Source: Krasilnikoviella flava (GTDB lineage: Bacteria > Actinomycetota > Actinomycetes > Actinomycetales > Cellulomonadaceae). From it: a DNA stretch of 64,000 bases. Below the pieces are notes generated by a model, which was not told the DNA's origin, ran no database searches, and worked only from the letters and a program-made list of their open reading frames with translations. The position numbers were made by a program, and so were the translations under genes. The stretch lies in NCBI RefSeq assembly GCF_900167525.1, contig NZ_FUZQ01000002.1, positions 124,001 through 188,000 of the forward strand, given 5' to 3'. Shown here in pieces: positions 51,976 to 60,702 of this stretch. The stretch's first letter is position 1. The number at the start of each line of letters is the position of its first letter.

Positions 51976-53307
51976 ATGACGACACCACACAGCGCGATGC
52001 GCCCGACGCCGGGCGGCGGCACCCGCCTGCACGGCTACCGGGCGACCGTCGCGGTCGCGATGTCCAACTACATCGAGGCGGGCTCGATCATCGCGCTCGC
52101 CACCAGCCTCACGCTCTGGCAGGAGCACTTCGGGCTCAGCAACCTCGCCGTCGGGCTCGCGGCCGCGCTCAGCGCCAACGCTTTCGGTGCCGCCGTGGGC
52201 GCCATGATCGGCGGGCCGCTGGGCGACCGGTACGGCCGCAAGTTCATCTATACCTACGACCTGCTGCTGTACATGCTCGGCACGGCGTTCATCGTGTTCG
52301 CCGGCGCCCCGTGGATGCTGTTCGTCGGCATCGTGCTCACCGGCATCGCCGTCGGCGCGGGCGTGCCCGTCGCGTGGACGTACATCGCCGAGGAGGCGCC
52401 CGACGACCAGCGGGCCCGGCACGTCGGCACGGCGCAGCTCGCCTGGTCGCTCGGGCCGCTCGTGGGCTTCGTGCTCGCGACGGCGCTCGTGCCGCTCGGC
52501 CTCCTCGGCAGCCGCATCATCTTCGCCCACCTGTTCGTCATCGCGTTCGTCACCTGGTGGGTGCGTCGCGGCCTCGCCGAGTCGGACGTCTGGAAGGAGT
52601 CGAACGCCAAGCAGGTCGCCCTCGGCCGCAAGCGGCGCGGCTTCCGGGAGCTGATCTCGCACCCGCAGAACGTCAAGGCGCTGCTGTTCCTCGTCGGCGT
52701 CTACGCCCTGTGGAACACGGTCGCCGGGCAGGCCGGCATCTTCATGCCCCGGGTCTACCAGACGGCGGGGGTCGAGAGCGCCGTCGCGCAGAACCTCCTG
52801 CAGGTGCTGGTGTGGGGCCTGACCTCCGCGGCCACCTTCTGGGGGTTCATGAAGTACGGCGACCGGGTGAGCCGCCGGCTGCTGTACGGCATCGGCGCCT
52901 TGATGGCCGTCGCGGCGTGGATGATCCTCGCCTTCGTGCCGCACGTCTCGATGCCGCTGCTCATCGCGTACGCCGTCCTGTGGGGCGTGTCCGCCGGCAT
53001 CGGTGCCCAGGCGTTCTACGCGCTGTGGACGGCGGAGCTGTTCGCGACCGCCTACCGCGCGTCGGCCCAGGGCGTGCTGTTCTTCGTGGCGCGCATCGCC
53101 GTCGGGCTGCTGAGCTACCTCTTCCCGACCATGCTCGCGAACCAGGGCGTGCCCTTCGTCGGCGGGATCATGGTCGCGCTGCTCGTCGCGTCGCTGGTGA
53201 TCGGCGTCCTCTGGACTCCCGACACCGCGGGCAAGAGCCTCAAGGAGATCGAGCGGGAGCGCTACGGCGCCGACCTCGACGACGCCGAGGTGCCCGCGGC
53301 GCGCTGA
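51976..53307 (+). CDS. MFS transporter
   Basis: 443 residues, twelve predicted helices, major facilitator superfamily. The loop 2-3 motif is GGPLGDRYGRKFIYTYD and a mirrored FMKYGDRVSRRLLYG follows helix 8. The sugar/metabolite:proton symporter type is likely, as is carbohydrate control from the LacI-like operator in front; no sugar-degrading genes are nearby to name the substrate. ATG at 51976 is 11 bases after a GGGAAGG box (51959-51965). Confidence 0.88.
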   Translation: MTTPHSAMRPTPGGGTRLHGYRATVAVAMSNYIEAGSIIALATSLTLWQEHFGLSNLAVGLAAALSANAFGAAVGAMIGGPLGDRYGRKFIYTYDLLLYMLGTAFIVFAGAPWMLFVGIVLTGIAVGAGVPVAWTYIAEEAPDDQRARHVGTAQLAWSLGPLVGFVLATALVPLGLLGSRIIFAHLFVIAFVTWWVRRGLAESDVWKESNAKQVALGRKRRGFRELISHPQNVKALLFLVGVYALWNTVAGQAGIFMPRVYQTAGVESAVAQNLLQVLVWGLTSAATFWGFMKYGDRVSRRLLYGIGALMAVAAWMILAFVPHVSMPLLIAYAVLWGVSAGIGAQAFYALWTAELFATAYRASAQGVLFFVARIAVGLLSYLFPTMLANQGVPFVGGIMVALLVASLVIGVLWTPDTAGKSLKEIERERYGADLDDAEVPAAR

Positions 53308-53315
53308 GCAGGCCC

Positions 53316-53368
53316 CGCCGGTCGAGTCTGTCGAGACCCTCGGAGGGTCCCGACAGGCTCGACCGGCG
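53316..53368. repeat. palindromic repeat (GTCGAGCC family), terminator between MFS and ytxH-like genes
   Basis: Twenty-five-base arms (53316-53340, 53344-53368) with two mismatches and a 3-base loop. Begins 8 bases after the MFS stop and ends 6 bases before the convergent gene's stop. Confidence 0.8.
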
Positions 53369-53374
53369 TCCGCC

Positions 53375-53590
53375 TCAGCTGCCGGCGGTGCGGTCCTTGA
53401 GGGCGCTGCCCTGCTCCTTGGCGAACTCCGTCACGCTGCTGGTGACGTCCGAGACCTTGGCCTGCACGCGTGGGTCGTTCCAGGTCTCCGTCGCCCAGTC
53501 CTTGGCCTTGTCCAGCTGCTGTCGGCCCCTCTCGGTGCCGAACAGGTAGCCGAGCGCCGCACCGACGACGAATGCCGGTCCTGCCTTCAT
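53375..53590 (-). CDS. YtxH-like small protein
   Basis: 71 residues: a short hydrophobic GxxxG segment (AFVVGAALGYLFGTERGRQQL, about residues 5-25) followed by an amphipathic helix with AKDWATETWNDPRVQAKV. The pattern is that of YtxH-domain proteins, general-stress envelope proteins in Bacillus; role here unknown. ATG at 53590 with GAGGAGG 8 bases upstream; the longer frame upstream of it runs through the divergent regulatory region. Confidence 0.8.
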   Translation of the reverse strand: MKAGPAFVVGAALGYLFGTERGRQQLDKAKDWATETWNDPRVQAKVSDVTSSVTEFAKEQGSALKDRTAGS

Positions 53591-53708
53591 GTGTCGCGCC
53601 TCCTCGATGATCGTCCTGGCGGTCGTGGTCGTGGGTCGTGCGCACGACCGTAGGCACGTGCGGCGTCGTACGCACCCCGCGACATGCCGGCCGTGGCACC
53701 CTTCCGGA

Positions 53709-53734
53709 CCTGCGGGGACGCGCGTCCCCGCAGG
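53709..53734. promoter_or_regulatory. perfect 26-base palindrome
   Basis: Arm CCTGCGGGGACGC (53709-53721) followed directly by its exact reverse complement. Could be a dimeric regulator site or a cruciform; about 65 bases upstream of the likely -35 region of menJ-nuo. Confidence 0.6.
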
Positions 53735-53814
53735 GCGACGGCCCGTCCCCCGGGCAAGGAAGGGTTGCCTTCCTACACAGCGCCGCCCGAACGTGACTAG
53801 AGTGCTGGCAAGAG

Positions 53815-53832
53815 TTGTGATGAGGTTCACAA
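53815..53832 (+). promoter_or_regulatory. Rex operator before menJ-nuo
   Basis: TTGTGATGAGGTTCACAA fits the actinobacterial Rex consensus TTGTGAA-N4-TTCACAA with perfect outer half sites TTGTGA/TCACAA. It sits 12 bases downstream of a TAGAGT -10 (53798-53803), so a bound repressor would cover the transcription start. Rex itself is encoded at 21734-22393. Confidence 0.85.
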
Positions 53833-53881
53833 GTCGACTCCGGCACCGTCGCCGGGACGCTCGAGGGATCGAGGTGAGCAC

Positions 53882-55195
53882 GTGCGGTCAGGTCGCTTGG
53901 ACGACGCCGACGTCATCGTCGTGGGCGCCGGCCCGGCGGGGACGTCCACGGCCCACTGGTGCGCTGCCGCGGGCCTCGACGTGCTCCTGCTCGACAAGGC
54001 GTCCTTCCCCCGTGACAAGGTCTGCGGGGACGGGCTCACCCCCCGCGCCGTCGGAGAGCTGGCCCGCATGGGGCTCGGCACGCGGGAGGACGACGGGTGG
54101 ATCCGCAACGAGGGTCTGCGGGTGGTCGCCGGCGCCCGCTCGTGGGAGCTTCCCTGGCCCGACCTCGACTCCTTCCCCGGCTACGGCATGGCCCGCGCAC
54201 GGACGTCGCTCGACCACCGGCTCGCGCAGCACGCGCAGGCCGGCGGCGCCAAGCTGCTCGAGCGCACGAAGGTGACGGGGCCGCTGCTCGACGACCGCGA
54301 CGGGCGCGTCGTGGGGGTGCGGGCGCAGGCCCTCGACGGCCGCGGTCGTGCTGACGGCGCCGAGACGGTCTTCCGCGCGCCCGTCGTCGTGGCGGCCGAC
54401 GGTGTCTCCTCCCGCTTCGCGACGGCGCTCGGGATCACACGGCGCGACGACCGCCCGCTCGGCACCGCCGTGCGCACCTACTTCCGCACCGAGGGCACGT
54501 CCCGGCACCAGGACGCGTGGATGGAGTCGCACCTCGAGCTGTGGGACGGCGCCCCCGGCGCGTCGAACCTCCTGCCCGGCTACGGGTGGATCTTCGCGCT
54601 CGGCGACGGCACAGCCAACGTGGGCCTCGGCGCCGTGAGCTCGACGCCTGCGCGGCAGTCGGCGACCGGCCACGACTACCGCGGCATGATGCAGGCCTGG
54701 ATGCGCAACACCCCCGCCGAGTGGGGCTTCACGCCCGAGAACCAGGTGGGCCCGATCCGCGGCGCCGCGCTGCCGATGGGCTTCAACCGCCGCCCGCTGT
54801 ACCGCGACGGCGCGGTGCTGGTGGGCGACGCGGCCGGGATGGTCAGCCCCTTCAACGGCGAGGGCATCGCCTACGCCCTGCAGGCGGGCCGGGTCGCCGC
54901 CGATGCGATCGCCCAGGCGCGCACCCGCACCACGGACGACGCGCGGGAGCGCACGCTCGCCTCCTACGCGGACCGGATGCGGGCCGACCTGGGCGGCTAC
55001 TACACGTTGGGCCGCTGGTTCGTGCGGCTCATCGAGCACCCGCAGATCATGCGGATCTGCGTGCGGTACGGGCTGCCGCGGCCGGTGGTCATGCGGTTCG
55101 TGCTCAAGCTGCTCTCCGACTGCTACGAGCCGCGGGGCGGCGACTGGGTGGACCGGGTCGTCGCGGGGCTCACCAGGGTGGTCCCGGCGGCATGA
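53882..55195 (+). CDS. menJ: menaquinone isoprenyl reductase, geranylgeranyl reductase family
   Basis: 437-residue flavoprotein. FAD-binding VIVVGAGPAGTSTAHW (about residues 10-25), FPRDKVCGDGLTPRAV and the second FAD motif VGDAAGMVSPFNGEGIAYAL match mycobacterial MenJ, which saturates one double bond of the menaquinone side chain. A generic archaeal-lipid-type reductase is the alternative. GTG at 53882; its transcript starts near 53810, over the Rex site. Its stop overlaps a 27-residue ORF that overlaps nuoA, so it heads the complex I operon. Confidence 0.88.
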   Translation: MRSGRLDDADVIVVGAGPAGTSTAHWCAAAGLDVLLLDKASFPRDKVCGDGLTPRAVGELARMGLGTREDDGWIRNEGLRVVAGARSWELPWPDLDSFPGYGMARARTSLDHRLAQHAQAGGAKLLERTKVTGPLLDDRDGRVVGVRAQALDGRGRADGAETVFRAPVVVAADGVSSRFATALGITRRDDRPLGTAVRTYFRTEGTSRHQDAWMESHLELWDGAPGASNLLPGYGWIFALGDGTANVGLGAVSSTPARQSATGHDYRGMMQAWMRNTPAEWGFTPENQVGPIRGAALPMGFNRRPLYRDGAVLVGDAAGMVSPFNGEGIAYALQAGRVAADAIAQARTRTTDDARERTLASYADRMRADLGGYYTLGRWFVRLIEHPQIMRICVRYGLPRPVVMRFVLKLLSDCYEPRGGDWVDRVVAGLTRVVPAA

Positions 55196-55275
55196 GCGCA
55201 AACGAGCACAAGGGAGTGGTCGAGATGCACGAGGTCGAGATGGACGCGGCCGTGCGGACGGGGGAGTCGCGATGA
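55192..55275 (+). CDS. 27-residue ORF coupling menJ to nuoA
   Basis: The ATG overlaps the menJ stop (ATGA) and its TGA overlaps the nuoA ATG, so ribosomes can pass from menJ through it into nuoA. The peptide is acidic (MSANEHKGVVEMHEVEMDA...). Inside it GGGGGAG-like purines act as the nuoA ribosome binding site. It may be only a coupling device; a real small protein is possible. Confidence 0.45.
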   Translation: MSANEHKGVVEMHEVEMDAAVRTGESR

Positions 55276-55634
55276 CCAACCCGTACGTGCCGGTCCTCAT
55301 GCTCATGGGCGTGGCCCTGGTGCTCGCCGTGGGCGGCGTGGCGGCGAGCGCCGTCATCGGCCCCAAGCGCTACAACCGGGCCAAGCTCGACGCCTACGAG
55401 TGCGGCATCGAGCCGACGCCGCACGCGGTCGGCGGCGGCCGGCTCCCCGTGAAGTACTACCTGGTCGCGATGACGTTCATCGTCTTCGACATCGAGGTGG
55501 TCTTCCTCTACCCGTGGGCGGTGGACTTCGCGGCGCTCGCCGGCTTCGGCCTGGTCGCGATGCTCGCGTTCCTCGCCCTCATCACCGTGCCCTTCGTCTA
55601 CGAGTGGCGACGTGGGGGCCTCACCTGGGTCTAG
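55272..55634 (+). CDS. nuoA: NADH-quinone oxidoreductase subunit A
   Basis: 120 residues, three transmembrane helices, membrane arm of complex I next to the quinone site. The conserved loop [24 protein letters not shown] carries the Cys and Glu typical of NuoA, and helix 2 has the [14 protein letters not shown] signature. ATG at 55272, GGGGGAG about 4 bases ahead. First complex I gene of the operon. Confidence 0.96.
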   Translation: MTNPYVPVLMLMGVALVLAVGGVAASAVIGPKRYNRAKLDAYECGIEPTPHAVGGGRLPVKYYLVAMTFIVFDIEVVFLYPWAVDFAALAGFGLVAMLAFLALITVPFVYEWRRGGLTWV

Positions 55635-55740
55635 CCCCGGGCGCACGACCAGCACCACCAGCACCACCCGGCACGACACGGCAAGACGGACGGCAACGGT
55701 GCCGAGAGATCCGGCACCGATGTTCAGGAGGGGAGGGGTC

Positions 55741-56292
55741 ATGGGCCTGGAAGAGGCTCCGTCGGGCTTCCTGCTGACGACGATCGAGGACCTGGCGGGC
55801 TATCTGCGCAAGGCGTCCGTGTGGCCGGTGACGTTCGGGCTCGCGTGCTGCGCCATCGAGATGATGGCTGCCGGCGCGTCGCGGTTCGACCTGTCGCGGT
55901 TCGGCATGGAGGTGTTCCGGGCGTCGCCGCGGCAGGCGGACCTGATGATCGTCGCGGGCCGGGTGAGCCAGAAGATGGCGCCCGTCGTGCGGCAGGTCTA
56001 CGACCAGATGAGCGAGCCCAAGTGGGTGCTGTCCATGGGCGTGTGCGCGTCCAGCGGCGGCATGTTCAACAACTACGCGATCGTGCAGGGCGTCGACCAC
56101 ATCGTGCCCGTCGACATCTACCTGCCCGGCTGCCCGCCCCGCCCGGAGATGCTGATCAACGCGATCCTCGCGCTGCACCAGCAGATCCAGGACGCGCCGC
56201 TCGGCGTCAACCGCCGGGAGGCGGCCGCGGCCGCCGAGGCGGCGGCGCTCGACGCCACCCCGACGTTCGAGCTCAAGGGGCTGCTGCGATGA
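55741..56292 (+). CDS. nuoB: NADH-quinone oxidoreductase subunit B
   Basis: 183 residues; carries the last iron-sulfur cluster N2, which reduces menaquinone. Cluster ligands are visible: the adjacent Cys pair in [10 protein letters not shown], Cys in MGVCASSGG and Cys in [11 protein letters not shown]. Its C-terminal tail is Ala-rich. ATG at 55741 with AGGAGGGG 6 bases upstream; 106 bases separate it from nuoA, the largest gap in the operon. Its stop overlaps nuoC. Confidence 0.97.
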   Translation: MGLEEAPSGFLLTTIEDLAGYLRKASVWPVTFGLACCAIEMMAAGASRFDLSRFGMEVFRASPRQADLMIVAGRVSQKMAPVVRQVYDQMSEPKWVLSMGVCASSGGMFNNYAIVQGVDHIVPVDIYLPGCPPRPEMLINAILALHQQIQDAPLGVNRREAAAAAEAAALDATPTFELKGLLR

Positions 56293-57101
56293 GCGACGGG
56301 ACGACGGCGGGCGGGTCCGCGTCGGACAAGCCCGTCCCGCAGCCCGAGGAGGTCCTCGGTCCCCGGTCCAGGGAGCTCGTGTCCGGCAGCGAGCAGGCCG
56401 GCCGCGGCGGACGCGGGCCGGAGGTCGTCGAGGTGCGCCGGGGCATGTTCGGCGTGCAGGGCTCCGGCGACACGTCGGGCTACGGCGGGCTGGTGCAGCC
56501 GGTCGCGATGCCCGGCGCCGCGACCCGGCCCTACGGCGGCTGGTTCGACGAGGCGGTCGACGTGCTCGCCGAGGTGCTCGGCGAGGCGGGCGTCGCCTTC
56601 GCCGACGCGATCGAGAGGGTCGTCGTCGACCCGCAGCCCGACCCGCCCGACGTGCTCGCCGAGCTCACCCTGGACGTGGCGCGCGAGCACCTCGTCGCGG
56701 TCTGCCGGGCGCTGCGCGACGACCAGGACCTCCGCTTCGAGCTCAGCCTCGGCGTCTCGGGCGTGCACTACCCGCACGACGCGGGCCGCGAGCTGCACGC
56801 CGTCTACCACCTGACGTCGGTGACGCACGGCCGGCGCATCCGGCTGGAGGTCGCCGTCCCGGACGCCGACCCGCACGTGCCGTCGACCACGTCCGTGTAC
56901 CCCACCAACGACTGGCACGAGCGCGAGACCTGGGACTTCTTCGGGATCGTCTTCGACGACCACCCCGGCCTGGCGCGCATCGAGATGCCGGACGACTGGC
57001 CGGGGCACCCGCAGCGCAAGGACTACCCGCTCGGCGGCATCCCCGTGGAGTACAAGGGCGCCACGGTGCCGCCGCCGGACACGAGGAGGCAGTACTCGTG
57101 A
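56289..57101 (+). CDS. nuoC: NADH-quinone oxidoreductase subunit C
   Basis: 270 residues of the peripheral arm. An actinobacterial N-terminal extension (about 85 residues, polar) precedes the 30-kDa domain; the signature is [21 protein letters not shown] followed by [16 protein letters not shown] at 56289 overlaps the nuoB stop. Not fused to nuoD, unlike in E. coli. Confidence 0.95.
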   Translation: MSDGTTAGGSASDKPVPQPEEVLGPRSRELVSGSEQAGRGGRGPEVVEVRRGMFGVQGSGDTSGYGGLVQPVAMPGAATRPYGGWFDEAVDVLAEVLGEAGVAFADAIERVVVDPQPDPPDVLAELTLDVAREHLVAVCRALRDDQDLRFELSLGVSGVHYPHDAGRELHAVYHLTSVTHGRRIRLEVAVPDADPHVPSTTSVYPTNDWHERETWDFFGIVFDDHPGLARIEMPDDWPGHPQRKDYPLGGIPVEYKGATVPPPDTRRQYS

Positions 57102-57153
57102 CCTCACCCCACCCGATCCCCTGCTCCGCCCGCGCTCGAACGGGGGCCCCGAG

Positions 57154-58500
57154 ATGAGCACCGGAACCTTCAGTGCGACCCGACCGCCGACCGGCGACGA
57201 GTTCGACCCGGGCATCCCGGGCTTCGAGGCGTCCGGCGGGGACTGGGACGAGATCGCCCGCGAGGCCGTGGGCGAGGAGCGCATCGTCGTCAACATGGGC
57301 CCGCAGCACCCGTCCACCCACGGCGTGCTGCGACTCATGCTCGAGATCGACGGCGAGACGGTCACCGAGGCCCGGTGCGGCATCGGCTACCTGCACACCG
57401 GCATCGAGAAGAACATGGAGTTCCGCACCTGGACGCAGGGCACCACGTTCTGCACCCGGATGGACTACCTGGCGCCGCTCTTCCAGGAGTCGGCGTACTG
57501 CCTCGCCACGGAGCGGCTGCTCGGCATCACGGACGACGTGCCCGAGCGGGCGTCGATCATCCGGGTGCTGATGATGGAGCTCAACCGGGTGGCGTCCCAC
57601 CTCGTGTGCCTGGGGACGGGCGGCAACGAGATGGGCGCGACGACGGTCATGACCATCGGCTTCACCGCCCGCGAGGAGATCCTGCGGCTGTTCGAGGCCG
57701 TGACCGGGCTGCGCATGAACCATGCGTACGTGCGGCCGGGCGGCGTCGCGCAGGACGTCCCGGACGGCTTCGTGGACCAGGTGCGGGCGGCTATGCCGAA
57801 GGTCCGGCACTACCTCGGCCAGCTCGGCGACCTCATGCTCGCCAACCCGATCTTCAAGGCCCGGCTCACGGACGTCGGGGTGCTCAACCTCGCGGGCTGC
57901 ATGGCGTTGGGCGTCACGGGCCCGGTGCTGCGCTCGGCCGGGCTGCCCTACGACGTGCGCAAGGCGTTCCCGTACTCGGGCTACGAGACGTACGACTTCG
58001 ACGTCCCGACGTCGACCGACGCGGACTGCTACTCCCGCGTGGTGCTGCGGATCGAGGAGTGCTACCAGTCGCTGCGGATCGTGGAGCAGGCCCTCGCGCG
58101 GCTCGAGGACACCGCCGGGGCGGCGGTCATGGTGGCGGACAAGAAGATCGCGTGGCCGGCCCAGCTCGCCGTCGGTGCCGACGGCCAGGGCAACTCGCTG
58201 GACCACATCCGTCAGATCATGGGCACCTCGATGGAGGCCCTGATCCACCACTTCAAGCTCGTCACCGAGGGCTTCCGCGTGCCTGCCGGGCAGGTCTGGC
58301 AGACGGTCGAGCACCCCCGCGGCGAGCTCGGCGTGCACGCGGTGTCCGACGGCGGCACCAAGCCGTACCGGGCGCACTTCCGCGACCCGTCGTTCAACAA
58401 CCTCCAGGCCGTGTCGGTGATGTGCGAGGGCGGCCAGGTGGCCGACGTCGTGGTCGCCGTCGCGTCGCTGGACCCCGTGCTGGGAGGGGTGGACCGATGA
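57154..58500 (+). CDS. nuoD: NADH-quinone oxidoreductase subunit D
   Basis: 448 residues, 49-kDa subunit forming the quinone pocket with NuoB. The quinone-site segment [15 protein letters not shown] is at about 49-63 and the conserved C-terminal [13 protein letters not shown] is present. It lacks the hydrogenase NiFe ligands, as expected. ATG at 57154, 52 bases after nuoC; its stop overlaps nuoE (ATGA). Confidence 0.97.
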   Translation: MSTGTFSATRPPTGDEFDPGIPGFEASGGDWDEIAREAVGEERIVVNMGPQHPSTHGVLRLMLEIDGETVTEARCGIGYLHTGIEKNMEFRTWTQGTTFCTRMDYLAPLFQESAYCLATERLLGITDDVPERASIIRVLMMELNRVASHLVCLGTGGNEMGATTVMTIGFTAREEILRLFEAVTGLRMNHAYVRPGGVAQDVPDGFVDQVRAAMPKVRHYLGQLGDLMLANPIFKARLTDVGVLNLAGCMALGVTGPVLRSAGLPYDVRKAFPYSGYETYDFDVPTSTDADCYSRVVLRIEECYQSLRIVEQALARLEDTAGAAVMVADKKIAWPAQLAVGADGQGNSLDHIRQIMGTSMEALIHHFKLVTEGFRVPAGQVWQTVEHPRGELGVHAVSDGGTKPYRAHFRDPSFNNLQAVSVMCEGGQVADVVVAVASLDPVLGGVDR

Positions 58501-59375
58501 CGGCAGAACCCACGAGCGCGCGCTCGGCCACGCGGTACGACGCCGACACGCTGGCGGCGCTGACCGCGGACGCCGCGACGATCACGGCGCGCTACCCGGA
58601 CCCTCGCTCCGGGCTGCTGCCGATGCTGCACCTGGTGCAGTCGGTGGACGGGTACGTGAGCCGTGACGGCATCCTGTTCTGCGCCGAGCGGCTGGGGCTC
58701 ACGCCCGCCGAGGTGAGCGCCGTCGCGACCTTCTACACCCAGTACAAGCGGCACCCCAACGGCACCTACACCGTGGGCGTGTGCACCAACACGCTGTGCG
58801 CCGTCATGGGCGGCGACGCCGTCTTCGACGAGCTGAGCGAGCACCTCGGCGTCGGGCACGACGAGACCACCGAGGACGGCGCGATCACGCTCGAGCGCGT
58901 CGAGTGCAACGCGGCCTGCGACTACGCGCCGGTCGTGATGGTCAACTGGGAGTTCTTCGACAACCAGACGCCGGAGTCCGCCACCGACCTCGCCGACCGG
59001 CTGCGCGCCGGCGAGCAGGTGGCTCCCACCCGCGGGGCGTCGTCGGTGTGCTCGTTCCGGCAGATGAGCCGCGTGCTAGCCGGGTTCACGGACGGCCGCG
59101 CCGACGAGGGCGTGGGCGCGGGCGAGCCGACGCTCGCCGGGCTGCGGCTGGCGCGGGCCGCAGCGGCGGTCGACGGCGCGGCACCGTCGGTCGAGCCTGC
59201 CGAGACCACCGAGAGGGCCGCGACGGGCGCGAGCGCCGAGGTGCCGCCGCAGACCGGTGGCGAGCAGTCCAGCGCCGAGCGGGAGCCTGCGGCACCGGGG
59301 GACGAGAGCCCCGGGCGCTCGCCGTCCGGCGGCCCGGCGAATCCCGAGCCGGAGAAGGGTGGCAGCGATGACTGA
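58497..59375 (+). CDS. nuoE: NADH-quinone oxidoreductase subunit E with long repeat-derived tail
   Basis: 292 residues. The thioredoxin-like 24-kDa domain (about 1-190) holds the 2Fe-2S cluster N1a: Cys in [13 protein letters not shown] and in [11 protein letters not shown]. Beyond residue about 195 is a low-complexity tail of some 95 residues that normal NuoE lacks or has shorter; codons about 231-240 (59187-59216) come from half a GTCGAGCC-family palindrome. ATG at 58497; its stop overlaps nuoF by 8 bases. Confidence 0.94.
   Translation: MTAEPTSARSATRYDADTLAALTADAATITARYPDPRSGLLPMLHLVQSVDGYVSRDGILFCAERLGLTPAEVSAVATFYTQYKRHPNGTYTVGVCTNTLCAVMGGDAVFDELSEHLGVGHDETTEDGAITLERVECNAACDYAPVVMVNWEFFDNQTPESATDLADRLRAGEQVAPTRGASSVCSFRQMSRVLAGFTDGRADEGVGAGEPTLAGLRLARAAAAVDGAAPSVEPAETTERAATGASAEVPPQTGGEQSSAEREPAAPGDESPGRSPSGGPANPEPEKGGSDD
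59187..59216 (+). repeat. half copy of the GTCGAGCC palindrome within nuoE
   Basis: GGTCGAGCCTGCCGAGACCA reads VEPAETT in frame. Only the left half of the palindrome is present. Compare the copy in nuoG at 63294. Confidence 0.6.
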
Positions 59376-60702
59376 CCTCATGCCCGTGCTCACGGACACG
59401 TGGGACGCCGACCGGTCGTGGAAGCTCGCCGCCTACGAGGCGGCCGGCGGGTACGCCGGGCTGCGCAAGGCGCTGGCGACCGAGCCGGGCGACCTCGTGC
59501 AGACCGTGAAGGCCTCGGGCCTGCGCGGCCGCGGCGGCGCGGGCTTCCCGACCGGCATGAAGTGGGGCTTCCTGCCCCCGCCGGACGGCGGCCCGCGCTA
59601 CCTCGTGGTCAACGCGGACGAGTCCGAGCCCGGCACCTGCAAGGACATCCCGCTGATGCTGGCGAGCCCGCAGCACCTGGTGGAGGGCATCGCGATCACG
59701 AGCTACGCCATCGGCTGCCACCACGCGTTCGTCTACGTCCGCGGGGAGGTGCTGCACGTGTACCGGCGGCTCCTGGCCGCGGTGCAGGAGGCGTACGACG
59801 CCGGATACCTCGGCAAGGACGTGCTCGGCTCCGGATTCGACCTGGACGTCACCGTGCACGCCGGCGCCGGCGCCTACATCTGCGGCGAGGAGACGGCGCT
59901 GCTCGACTCGCTCGAGGGCAAGCGCGGGCAGCCGCGGCTCAAGCCGCCGTTCCCCGCCGTCGCCGGCCTGTACGCGCGGCCCACGGTGGTGAACAACGTG
60001 GAGTCGATCGCGTCCGTGCCGGGCATCGTGGCCCACGGCGCGGACTGGTTCGCCGGCATGGGCACCGAGAAGTCGCAGGGGCACGGGCTGTTCTCCCTGT
60101 CCGGGCACGTCACCCGGCCGGGGCAGTACGAGGCGCCGCTGGGCATCACGCTGCGCGAGCTGCTCGACCTGGCCGGCGGCATCCGGGCCGGTCACGAGCT
60201 GAAGTTCTGGACGCCCGGCGGGTCGTCGACGCCGCTGTTCACGGCGGACCACCTCGACACCCCGCTCGACTACGAGTCGGTGGGCGCGGCCGGGTCGATG
60301 CTCGGCACCCGCGCCCTGCAGCTCTTCGACGACTCGACGTGCGTGGTCCGGGCGGTGAGCCGGTGGACCGACTTCTACGCGCACGAGTCGTGCGGCAAGT
60401 GCACGCCGTGCCGCGAGGGCACCTACTGGCTCAAGCAGGTGCTGCACCGCATCGAGGCCGGGCAGGGCGAGGAGCGCGACGTCGACCTGCTGCTCGACCT
60501 GTGCGACAACATCCTCGGCCGCGCGTTCTGCGCGCTCGGCGACGGCGCGACGTCGCCCGTCACGTCGAGCATCCAGCTCTTCCGCGACGAGTACCAGGCG
60601 CACATCGACGGCCACGGGTGCCCGTTCGACCCGAGCGCCAGCGCCCTGTTCCCGTACACCCCCAAGCAGTCGCCGGCGCTCGCCGGGGCGGGAGGTCACT
60701 GA
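59368..60702 (+). CDS. nuoF: NADH-quinone oxidoreductase subunit F
   Basis: 444 residues, NADH-oxidising subunit with FMN and cluster N3. NADH/FMN-binding [15 protein letters not shown] (about 52-66) and [14 protein letters not shown]; 4Fe-4S ligands in [12 protein letters not shown] and the later Cys of [13 protein letters not shown] at 59368 overlaps the end of nuoE; its stop overlaps the nuoG ATG (TGATG). Full length. Confidence 0.97.
   Translation: MTDLMPVLTDTWDADRSWKLAAYEAAGGYAGLRKALATEPGDLVQTVKASGLRGRGGAGFPTGMKWGFLPPPDGGPRYLVVNADESEPGTCKDIPLMLASPQHLVEGIAITSYAIGCHHAFVYVRGEVLHVYRRLLAAVQEAYDAGYLGKDVLGSGFDLDVTVHAGAGAYICGEETALLDSLEGKRGQPRLKPPFPAVAGLYARPTVVNNVESIASVPGIVAHGADWFAGMGTEKSQGHGLFSLSGHVTRPGQYEAPLGITLRELLDLAGGIRAGHELKFWTPGGSSTPLFTADHLDTPLDYESVGAAGSMLGTRALQLFDDSTCVVRAVSRWTDFYAHESCGKCTPCREGTYWLKQVLHRIEAGQGEERDVDLLLDLCDNILGRAFCALGDGATSPVTSSIQLFRDEYQAHIDGHGCPFDPSASALFPYTPKQSPALAGAGGH

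Larger units (their letters stand above)
53591..53881. other. divergent regulatory region between ytxH-like gene and menJ-nuo
   Basis: This 291-base gap carries no supported gene. It contains a perfect 26-base palindrome (53709-53734), an AGGAAGG/CCTTCCT dyad (53757-53774), a TAGAGT -10 (53798-53803) and a Rex-type operator (53815-53832). Confidence 0.7.

Noticed and set aside
53757-53774. AGGAAGG-GTTG-CCTTCCT dyad as a DtxR/IdeR iron box
   Set aside because: The dyad is real, but alignment with the 19-base iron-box consensus needs gaps and loses key positions. Recorded only as an unexplained inverted repeat.
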